53,198 bases of DNA, taken from Desulfobulbaceae bacterium. GTDB taxonomy: Bacteria; Desulfobacterota; Desulfobulbia; Desulfobulbales; Desulfocapsaceae. The notes under the pieces were generated by a model, which saw only the letters and a program-made list of their open reading frames with translations, ran no database searches and was not told the DNA's origin. The translations under genes were made by a program, and so were the position numbers. Positions 46,452 through 53,198 of this stretch are shown one piece after another. Each line of letters opens with the position of its first letter. Position 1 is the first letter of the stretch. Location of the stretch: assembly GCA_019163335.1 (NCBI GenBank), contig JAFLKM010000009.1, positions 1 through 53,198 of the forward strand. The letters run 5' to 3'.

Positions 46452-46790
46452 CTATTCTTTCCGATCTTTTTTTGGTTCTTTCGGTGAAAAATCAAAGACC
46501 TGTTCATCTTTTTTCAACAAGCCATGCTGATCCCTTGCCACTTCCTCAAGATACCGTTCATCGGTTTTTAACCGTTTGATCTCTTCGCTCAGGGCATTAT
46601 TTTTTTCTATCATAGCCCGCTTGTCCTCATTTATTTCGGCAACCCGCAGCTTCTCCTTCCGGAGAAAATAAAGTCCCTTTCCCGGGGCAAAAAAGAGAGC
46701 CAGCAGGAGAATGACTACGAGCAGCAGCGAGACGCGCAGCAACTTTTTCTGCTGCAATGGCGTCAAGGATGTTTTATATGTCTTCTTCAT
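46452..46790 (-). CDS. FtsB/DivIC-like septum formation protein
   Basis: A 112-residue bitopic protein: basic N-terminus, one membrane helix (about 20-38) and a coiled coil (about 45-85) ending with YLEEVARDQHGLLKKDEQV, the FtsB/DivIC signature. It would form the FtsQBL divisome link. GAGGAG six bases before ATG 46790 selects that start over ATG 46796, which abuts the ribosome binding site. Its C-terminal Lys/Glu tail is short. Confidence 0.88.
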   Translation of the reverse strand: MKKTYKTSLTPLQQKKLLRVSLLLVVILLLALFFAPGKGLYFLRKEKLRVAEINEDKRAMIEKNNALSEEIKRLKTDERYLEEVARDQHGLLKKDEQVFDFSPKEPKKDRKE

Positions 46791-46861
46791 CAACATCTCC
46801 TCAAAAGACTCCGCTGGAGTGACAACACCCCAACAGACATCAACTCTTTTTCTGGCCTGTC

Positions 46862-47281
46862 ATGCCCACACAACACCCCCCGATTTATCTGGTCAGCGCC
46901 TGTCTTGTCGGATTGTGCAGCCGTTATGACGGTCAGATTAAGCCTATTCCTGAATGCCGCCAATATCTGAAAAATGGCATATGGATTCCCTTCTGTCCAG
47001 AACAGATGGGCGGCCTCTCGACCCCAAGAACCTCGGCTGACTTGACCGATGGTGACGGCCACGCTGTCCTCTCAGGAAAAGCCAGGGTGATTAACCGGGA
47101 CGGAACGGATGTCAGCCGGCAATTCATCAAAGGGGCCGAGCAGACTCTCTTGCTTGCCCGGAGCCAAACGGTAACATCCATTTTTTTAAAGAGCGGCAGC
47201 CCCTCCTGCGGAGTTTCAGGAGTGATCGGAGTTACGGCCGCTCTTCTGCTGCAACATGGCTTTCGTTTGACTGAATTTTAA
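46862..47281 (+). CDS. DUF523 (TudS-like) protein
   Basis: A 139-residue protein with three conserved Cys: SACLVG, PFCPEQMGGLSTPR and SGSPSCG. In DUF523 members such as the thiouracil desulfidase TudS, these bind a [4Fe-4S] cluster that accepts sulfur. The substrate here is unknown. It is divergent from the FtsB-like gene by 71 bp. Confidence 0.9.
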   Translation: MPTQHPPIYLVSACLVGLCSRYDGQIKPIPECRQYLKNGIWIPFCPEQMGGLSTPRTSADLTDGDGHAVLSGKARVINRDGTDVSRQFIKGAEQTLLLARSQTVTSIFLKSGSPSCGVSGVIGVTAALLLQHGFRLTEF

Positions 47282-47310
47282 AAGCCCCTGGGACGCACAT
47301 CGTTCTCTTT

Positions 47311-48012
47311 TTATTTTACCCGCATCAGCAAGAGGATAACAATACCGGATTCATAGAGCAGATACAGTGGCCCACCCATGAGCAGCATATTAACAACATC
47401 AGGGGTCGGGGTCAGCATGGCGGCAATAATAGCGATAAGTAAGAGGGCATACCTCCGGTTTTTTTGAAAAAAACCTCGGGAACAGAGCCCGACCCGGGCG
47501 AGAAAGACCATAAAGACAGGAAGTTCGAAGATGGCGCCAAATGCAAGGATAAAGAGGGTAACAAAGTTGACAAAACGACTGATGGAGATGACCGGACGAA
47601 GCTGTTCCGAACTGAATCCAAGGAGGAATTTAATCCCGAAAGGCAGGGTCACCATATAACAGAACAAGGTTCCCGCATAAAAAAGAAGGGTGGTAAAGAG
47701 AACAAAAAAGAAGACCTGCCACCCCTCTACCCCAAACGGCTTTCCCATAGCCCGCCAAAACACCGCCATCATCCATGGCATGAGGACATACAAGGCAGCA
47801 AAGGCGGCCAGTTTCACGTGGGCGAGAAACGGGCCGGCCACGGTAAAGAAATAGAGCTTATCCGCCAGATGATGCTGAACAATGCGCAACAGATCGGGGG
47901 TAAGAAAAAAAATGACCGCCGTGGTGACAACAATCCCTATCCCCAGCGAGCGCAAGGATTTGCGCATTTCGCCAATAAAAATTACGGCCTTTCTGCTCCC
48001 ACTATTCAACAT
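47311..48012 (-). CDS. tatC: Twin-arginine translocase subunit TatC
   Basis: A 233-residue inner-membrane protein with six predicted helices. TatC recognises twin-arginine signal peptides and forms the core of the Tat translocon. Family features are the FGAIFELPVFMVFLARVG stretch with its conserved Glu and LTPTPDVVNMLLMGGPLYLLYE near the end. The N-terminal segment (GEMRKSLRSLGIG) corresponds to the HLxELRxR signal-peptide-binding motif but is divergent. TatA/B are not in the window. Confidence 0.93.
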   Translation of the reverse strand: MLNSGSRKAVIFIGEMRKSLRSLGIGIVVTTAVIFFLTPDLLRIVQHHLADKLYFFTVAGPFLAHVKLAAFAALYVLMPWMMAVFWRAMGKPFGVEGWQVFFFVLFTTLLFYAGTLFCYMVTLPFGIKFLLGFSSEQLRPVISISRFVNFVTLFILAFGAIFELPVFMVFLARVGLCSRGFFQKNRRYALLLIAIIAAMLTPTPDVVNMLLMGGPLYLLYESGIVILLLMRVK

Positions 48013-48057
48013 TACGGCGCCTTCACCCTTTAAGCTACCCTTGATGGCGTCGCAAAA

Positions 48058-50334
48058 TCATCCTTCCTGAGTCTGCCGCTCTTTTGCTTCCTTGTGGAAA
48101 TTGATCTCATGATCGGCCGGTTTTAAAGAAGGATCTGCAATGATATCGACCGTAATGTGATGCTTTTTTTCCAGGTCAATCAACTCATGCCGCTTATTGT
48201 TAAGTAGATAATGGGCAACATCAAGGGGGAAGCGACATTCCACCTGATCCACAATCTTCCGGCTGGCTCCGGTCTGGATCCGGCGCAGGTAAAAGAGGGC
48301 CAGGGTTTCCACCGACCGCACCACTCCCCGCCCCAGACAATGCGGACAGACCTGATAGTTCAGGGCTTCGACGGGAGCACCAAGCTTTTGCCGCGAAATC
48401 TGCATCAACCCGAACTTGGAGATGCGGCTGATATCGGCTTTCGCCTTATCGCGTTTCATGGCAATTTTCACCTGCCGTTCAACCTCACGGATATTTTTCT
48501 GACTGCGCATATCAATAAAATCAACGACAATCAGGCCACCCAGATCGCGCAGTCGCAGCTGCCTGGTCAGTTCAGTGGCCGCCTCCATATTGGCCTTAAA
48601 GATAGCGTCCTCAAAATTCTGGCCCTTGCCGGTGGAACCGGAGTTGACATCAATGGCCACCAGGGCTTCGGTGGGGTCAATGACAATGGAACCGCCGGAT
48701 GGCAGAAACACTTGGGGCTGATAGATTGACTCAATCTGATCTTCAACATTATACTGATTGAAAATCGGTCGAGCCCCCTTGTGCAGTCTGACCTTGGTAT
48801 GCTTTTGTTTGTCAGGCAGCAGATCAATAAAATCCTGCACCTTTTCCATGGCAGCCAGATCATCCACCAGGATTTCCTTGATCTCCGGATCAAAATGCTC
48901 CCGAAGGAAGCGAAGGACACAGTCATGATCCTGATAAACCAGTCCGACCCCTTCCATGGCATGGGCCTTTGCCAGGATTTCATTCCACAACTTGGACAGA
49001 TAAATGACATCTTTGGACAAAGAGGCCTCGGTCAGGTCGCTGCTCGCTGTCCGGACAATCCAGCCAATCCCCTCCGGAATCGCCAAGCCATCCATGATCT
49101 CACGCAATTGGGAGCGTCGCTCTTCGCCGGTAATTTTCCTTGATATGCCGGATGAATCCGAACCGGGCATAAGCACCACACAGCGGCCAGGCAGCGAAAG
49201 ATAGGTGGTCATATTGGCCCCTTTATTACCCACCTCTTCCTTCACAACCTGGACCAGCAGCTCCTGTCCTCTTTCCAGCACCTCGTTGATATTCAGCTTT
49301 TTCCACTGATGCTGCTCAACGAGCTGCAGTGTTTTTTCACTGACATCGTGCCGGTAATACTCGGGATGGATCTCGCTGAAAGGGAGAAATCCGTTTTTTT
49401 CCGGCCCGTAATCAACAAAGGCTGCTTGCAGATTTGATTCCACCGCCACGATCCGGGCCTTATAGATATTGCTTTTCGTATGTTCCCGAGCCACAGTTGA
49501 GACGTGAAGGGATTCCAGGCGGCCATCTTCAAGCAGGGCAATTCGACACTCCTCCGGCTCCTCCGCATTAATCAGCAACCGGCAGTTTGTACATTTGCTC
49601 ACCTTTTCTTCTTCAACCTCAGGCACCTCATCGCTCTCATCTTCGGGCATGTCGAGAGAATCTGATGTCGGCTTTTTCCTCCCCCGTGACCGCGATGGTC
49701 GCCTGACTGGCTCAGCGGACGATTCCGGCTTTCCACCATCCGGGACTACTTCCTGGCCTTGCCCTGAAACTGACAGGATATCACTGTCACCAGTGTCCGG
49801 GCTTCCAGAATCCACCGTCCCCTCTGACGGCAAGGCAGCCATGGCTTGTGAGACACCCCCGGCATCAATCTCTCCGGTGGCTGGAACATCCTCGGTTGTT
49901 TTTTTCCTCGATCGGGCCGGTCGACGGCTCCTCTTTTTCGGAGCAGGACTCGTCTCGGTATCAGTAGCACCGACACCATCCTCCTTCGTCGACGCCTCAA
50001 CCTGGCTGGAAGGCGCTTTCTCTTTTTCTCCCCTTACAGGCTCTTCTGCTGCAGCCGCCGGCAGAGATTCCGGCAACTCCGCATTGGTCTCAGGCTTCTT
50101 CCGCCTTGGCCGGGCTGGTCTTTTGCGCCCTGTCTTTTCGGGCTGCACGGACTCCGCAATCTCGACTGCAACCTCAGTGACAGCCACCTGCGGCTGATCA
50201 GCGGCCTTCTCGACGATTTCTCCCTCAACCACAGAAGTGGAACTCTTCCACCAGGCTCCGGTGGTTGCCTTGATCTTTTTTTCTTTCTGTGCTTGACCAG
50301 CTTCCTGCTCAAGATTTGTTTTCTTTTCAGTCAT
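48058..50334 (-). CDS. rng: Ribonuclease E/G with a long basic N-terminal extension
   Basis: A 758-residue endoribonuclease for rRNA, tRNA and mRNA processing. The core (about 240-758) has an S1-like domain (IYKARIVAVESNLQAAFVDYGPEKNGFLPFSEI), the DNase-I-like site with DVNSGSTGKGQNFED and FIDMRSQKNI, and the CPHCLGRG zinc link. The first 240 residues are predicted disordered, with three related basic patches (RKRPARPRRKKP, KKRSRRPARSRKKT, RRPSRSRGRKKP) between acidic stretches. RNase E scaffolds are usually C-terminal, so this placement is unusual. AAGGAAGA just before ATG 50334 decides the start. Confidence 0.95.
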   Translation of the reverse strand: MTEKKTNLEQEAGQAQKEKKIKATTGAWWKSSTSVVEGEIVEKAADQPQVAVTEVAVEIAESVQPEKTGRKRPARPRRKKPETNAELPESLPAAAAEEPVRGEKEKAPSSQVEASTKEDGVGATDTETSPAPKKRSRRPARSRKKTTEDVPATGEIDAGGVSQAMAALPSEGTVDSGSPDTGDSDILSVSGQGQEVVPDGGKPESSAEPVRRPSRSRGRKKPTSDSLDMPEDESDEVPEVEEEKVSKCTNCRLLINAEEPEECRIALLEDGRLESLHVSTVAREHTKSNIYKARIVAVESNLQAAFVDYGPEKNGFLPFSEIHPEYYRHDVSEKTLQLVEQHQWKKLNINEVLERGQELLVQVVKEEVGNKGANMTTYLSLPGRCVVLMPGSDSSGISRKITGEERRSQLREIMDGLAIPEGIGWIVRTASSDLTEASLSKDVIYLSKLWNEILAKAHAMEGVGLVYQDHDCVLRFLREHFDPEIKEILVDDLAAMEKVQDFIDLLPDKQKHTKVRLHKGARPIFNQYNVEDQIESIYQPQVFLPSGGSIVIDPTEALVAIDVNSGSTGKGQNFEDAIFKANMEAATELTRQLRLRDLGGLIVVDFIDMRSQKNIREVERQVKIAMKRDKAKADISRISKFGLMQISRQKLGAPVEALNYQVCPHCLGRGVVRSVETLALFYLRRIQTGASRKIVDQVECRFPLDVAHYLLNNKRHELIDLEKKHHITVDIIADPSLKPADHEINFHKEAKERQTQEG

Positions 50335-50446
50335 TCTTCCTTTCCTTAGTCCAGACACAGCTTTGCCTGACAGACAAAATAATGCCGGATAGAATAGACA
50401 CCTTGCAGGACATTCTTTTGCTGCAAGACATCGTAAAATATTAAAA

Positions 50447-50467
50447 GCCGGTGGCTAATTAACCGGC
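50447..50467 (-). terminator. Terminator downstream of the radical SAM gene
   Basis: GCCGGT (50447-50452) and ACCGGC (50462-50467) pair; on the minus strand the hairpin is followed by TTTTAATATTTT. A second hairpin (50534-50544 with 50557-50567, 11 bp) encloses the stop codon of the radical SAM gene. Confidence 0.65.
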
Positions 50468-50550
50468 ACACTCCTTGGGACCGGCCCCGGAAAACCCGCC
50501 GCCATCCCGTTACAATTCATCAACGACACGCTAAACGTCTTGAAAAAGAC

Positions 50551-51528
50551 TTACTCTTCAAGACGTTGTATAGAGTGATAAAACTCTTTATCACTATGGA
50601 TAATCTTTTCAATTCTGGCTGCTGCAACCAGTCTCTGAACGCACTCACGGGTCAGTTCCAGATCCTGAATATGCAGGGCCTTGTCAATTTCTTCAAGGGG
50701 ACACGGACGTCGCTGAAGCATTGCCGCGATCTCCTCCATAAGGAGTTCCGGCAACTGTTTTTCACTCCCATCCTTTTTCTTTTCCAGGGCCTGAAAGTCG
50801 ACAAGATTATCAACCGGTCCGGCAAAACCATCAGACAATATTGCCACGGCCTGCGCCATTTTTTCCGGGGTCACAGGCTGGGCCAGACCATCCATGGGCG
50901 GCCTGGCCACAGTATTCAACTGAATCCGGGTCGGCTGGATCTTTCGCACAGCCTGCTGCAGGGCAATAAGATCCTCTAAACTGTCATTAAGCCCTTTGAC
51001 CAGGAGAATTTCAAGCCACACCTCTCCTCGAAATTCACGACTAAAAAGAACAAGACCCTCAATAATCTGTTCAAGATTCAACGCCTTCGCCGGTTGATTC
51101 ACCCTTTCAAAACTCTCCTGTCTGGCCGCGTCAAGGGAGGGAATAACAATATCCGCCCCAGACAAATCGGCCCGAACCTGTGGGTCAAAAAAAAGAGTTC
51201 CATTGGTTAAAACAGCCACGGGCTTATCCGTCTTTGCCTTTAAATGGGCAATAATCTTCCCTAAACCGCTATGCAGGGTGGGCTCACCCATGGCGGTCAA
51301 AGTGAAGACATCAATGGGGCGTCCACCCGCACTGGTGGCAAGAACCTGATCAATTTCTTGAATGATCTCTTCTGTGGGGACGTATTCTTTTCGCTCACAG
51401 GTCAACTCAGTGGTTGGCCCGACTTCGCAATAGACGCAGTTGAGAGAACAGATTTTGGGGGGAAGCAGATCAATGCCCAGAGAATGACCAAGGCGCCTTG
51501 AATAAACCGGACCAAATAGATATTTCAT
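50551..51528 (-). CDS. Radical SAM protein
   Basis: A 325-residue enzyme with CSLNCVYCEVG, the CxxxCxxC [4Fe-4S]/SAM motif, preceded by FGPVYSRRLGHSLGIDLLP and followed by TLTAMGEPTLHSGL. This resembles the COG0731 group (wyosine-synthesis-like Fe-S oxidoreductases) of unknown substrate. A C-terminal region of about 80 residues (EIAAMLQRRPCPLEEIDKAL) looks like a winged-helix segment. It lies upstream of the RNase gene, separated by a terminator. Confidence 0.9.
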   Translation of the reverse strand: MKYLFGPVYSRRLGHSLGIDLLPPKICSLNCVYCEVGPTTELTCERKEYVPTEEIIQEIDQVLATSAGGRPIDVFTLTAMGEPTLHSGLGKIIAHLKAKTDKPVAVLTNGTLFFDPQVRADLSGADIVIPSLDAARQESFERVNQPAKALNLEQIIEGLVLFSREFRGEVWLEILLVKGLNDSLEDLIALQQAVRKIQPTRIQLNTVARPPMDGLAQPVTPEKMAQAVAILSDGFAGPVDNLVDFQALEKKKDGSEKQLPELLMEEIAAMLQRRPCPLEEIDKALHIQDLELTRECVQRLVAAARIEKIIHSDKEFYHSIQRLEE

Positions 51529-52108
51529 TGCTGAATCACGATCAATACGTCTCTCTGCATACGTCGTAGTACCTGAAAAAGAAATCTTTCGACAGAAATC
51601 ATGCTATGCAAATGAAAGAAAAGTAAAACAATCCCCCTGCATTATCAAGGAAATTCGTTGCACCTCCCACAACCTGCCAACGAATAATCCGGCCTAATCA
51701 AGCTTGAATGCAACGCCGCTTGTCCTTTCTCATCAAGATCTCGACGTCCCTTCACAAGGGGAGTGAAGGTCTGCAGAATCCATTGCGCTGCCTTTAAAAA
51801 GTGAGCTGAAGCTCCCTTCTGCGACCAGTTAAAATTTGAGACAGCCAAGATTGCGCCTGCAATGAATTACACATGTCTCGATATTTTAAGCACGAATCAC
51901 TTGAAACATTTAATCTGATTAAGTAAACTCCTTTTGAATAATCATTTTTTCGTTATTATTCTGGTTATTCCGTCATAAATTTTGCTGTCTTTTCTGACTC
52001 TCTTTCGCTCACCCCAGGAAACAGAATTCGATTTAAACCCTGGCTTGAATCGATACTCTGAGAATCCGGCCGGCTTGAAGTTCCAAAACATATGCCATCT
52101 CTTCCTCC
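51529..52108. other. Gene-poor region upstream of lptD
   Basis: No recognised gene. A 67-codon minus-strand frame (51645-51848) has no ribosome binding site or known family. A weak promoter for lptD can be drawn at TTGAAA (51901-51906), 17 bases, TAAACT (51924-51929). Confidence 0.4.
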
Positions 52109-53198
52109 ATGGAATTTACCTTGATAAAGCGCTTCGCCCTTCCCCGTGCCGGTCATCTGTTCTGCCTGACATCTCTGATCAGCTTGTCCCTTGCCGCAGG
52201 CACTGGCCTGGCCGAGAGCGTCAGCACCGAAGAATGGCAGATAGAAGCCGACAAGATCACCCGCTTTGAAAGCCCCAGATCAATCGTTGCAACCGGCAAT
52301 GTAGTGATTACCAAGCTTGAACAACTCCCTCCCGAGCCGTCGAAAAAACAGCAGCATGACCAGAAATGGGCAATTCTTCTGGAGGAAACACCCCCTTCGC
52401 CGGAGGCCACAACCGGCGAAATACTGGAAAGCAAAACTGCTCCCCGCTATAAAACCAGCGTCACCATTCAGGCAGACTGGATAACCTATGATGTGGAGAA
52501 CGGCTCCATCAACGCGCGCGGCAATGTTAACATCAAAGGATCTGACGACGAACTCAGGGCGGATGAAGGGGTGGTTGATCTAGCGAAAGAGACCGGCACC
52601 TTCACCAATGCCACCATTCTACGAAAGTCCCTTGACCTCCATCTGGAAGGTCAGACCGTAGAAAAAACAGGGTTTAACACCTACCACATCAAAGATGGCT
52701 GGATTATAACCTGTAAACTGGAAGAGAACGAGACTCCACCGTGGAGCTTTGCCAGCACCGATACCACCATCACCGAAGGTGGTTATGCGCTCTTGAAGAA
52801 TGCAACCTTTCGCATCAAGGATGTCCCGGTTCTCTACAGCCCCTGGATGATTGTTCCAGCGAAAAACAAACGCCAGACCGGTCTGCTGCTTCCCGAGCTT
52901 TCCCTCTCTGACCGCAATGGCTTTGGGTTTGATCTGCCTCTTTTTGTAAATCTCTCCGACTCCACCGACCTGACCATCTTTCCCCAATACTACGCCAATC
53001 GAGGGTTCATGCCGGCAACGGAATTCCGATATGTCCTCGGAGAGTCCCAAAAAGGAACCTTGATGGGCAATTTTCTTCAGGACAAGCTCTCCGACCCATC
53101 TGAAACCGACTACTATCAGGATACCGGATATACCCATGGCAACGAAGACAGGTACTGGTTCCGGGGCAAGATCGACCATGATCTTCCCAATAACCTGT
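52109..53198 (+). CDS. lptD: LPS-assembly outer-membrane protein LptD (5' part)
   Basis: The first 363 codons of a larger gene cut by the window edge. A signal peptide (about 1-35, FCLTSLISLSLAAGTGLAES) leads to an OstA/jellyroll domain (SIVATGNVVITK, INARGNVNIKG, ELRADEGVVD) and the start of the beta-barrel region (PVLYSPWMIVPAKNKRQTGLL). TCKLEENETPPWSF is the conserved Cys/PPW segment of LptD. It inserts LPS into the outer membrane, showing a diderm cell. The start lacks a good Shine-Dalgarno sequence. The protein carries an insert rich in Pro, Glu and Gln (about residues 73-110). Confidence 0.93.
   Translation, partial: MEFTLIKRFALPRAGHLFCLTSLISLSLAAGTGLAESVSTEEWQIEADKITRFESPRSIVATGNVVITKLEQLPPEPSKKQQHDQKWAILLEETPPSPEATTGEILESKTAPRYKTSVTIQADWITYDVENGSINARGNVNIKGSDDELRADEGVVDLAKETGTFTNATILRKSLDLHLEGQTVEKTGFNTYHIKDGWIITCKLEENETPPWSFASTDTTITEGGYALLKNATFRIKDVPVLYSPWMIVPAKNKRQTGLLLPELSLSDRNGFGFDLPLFVNLSDSTDLTIFPQYYANRGFMPATEFRYVLGESQKGTLMGNFLQDKLSDPSETDYYQDTGYTHGNEDRYWFRGKIDHDLPNNL

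Noticed and set aside
51645-51848. Minus-strand frame of 67 codons upstream of lptD
   Set aside because: No start signal and no recognisable family; kept only as a note in the gap entry.

Overview
The window reads as chromosome of a Gram-negative, mid-GC, rod-shaped bacterium, most likely a Desulfobacterota (former Deltaproteobacteria, perhaps Desulfobulbales-like). This is inferred from an LptD outer-membrane gene, an mreBCD-mrdA-rodA shape operon, a DHH-CBS-nucleotidyltransferase tRNA 3'-end enzyme, an S30AE/cold-shock fusion protein and Desulfobacterota-style chemosensory genes. It is an inference from gene content; no rRNA is present to confirm it.

Left part (1-15.7 kb) is housekeeping. 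It holds an RhlE-like RNA helicase, a CspA-family cold-shock gene with a structured leader and strong terminator, a small basic protein with a TTG start, nadA-polA, the S30AE-cold-shock fusion, the mreB-mreC-mreD-mrdA-rodA operon read leftward from a recognisable promoter, tRNA-Ala(GGC), serS and tRNA-Pro(CGG). About 580 bp between tRNA-Ala and serS contain no gene, only structured terminator-like DNA.

Middle part (15,713-36,417) is, on my reading, a previously integrated and now immobile genomic island. It starts at the 3' end of tRNA-Pro and ends at a 17-bp direct copy of that tRNA 3' end. Inside its right edge lie a frameshifted tyrosine-integrase C-terminus and remnants of an IS3-family and an IS21-family element. 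Every intact island gene is a signal-transduction gene on the minus strand: CheA, a STAS-like protein, CheY, a ligand-domain-free MCP, a degenerate hybrid kinase with receiver and HPt, CheW, CheV, a kinase whose phosphoacceptor His is Asn, CheD, a receiver, a dCache-HAMP-PAS hybrid kinase, an HPt protein, a receiver with a Cys-rich tail, a diguanylate cyclase response regulator, a small HDOD-associated protein, an HDOD protein and a second hybrid kinase. No CheR, CheB, CheC or flagellar gene is present. The two large hybrid kinases share an approximately 1.55-kb near-identical block. I propose a compact chemosensory/phosphorelay module with c-di-GMP output, spread by tRNA-targeted integration.

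Right part (36.4-53.2 kb) returns to housekeeping: a small lipoprotein, ddl, a GlcD-type FAD oxidase, rpsU with a near-consensus promoter, a Xer-type recombinase, a DUF4149 membrane protein, the large tRNA nucleotidyltransferase, wrbA, a divergent family-4 uracil-DNA glycosylase, a FmdB zinc ribbon protein, an FtsB-like divisome protein, a DUF523 protein, tatC, an RNase E/G with an unusual basic N-terminal extension, a radical SAM protein, and the first 363 codons of lptD running off the edge.
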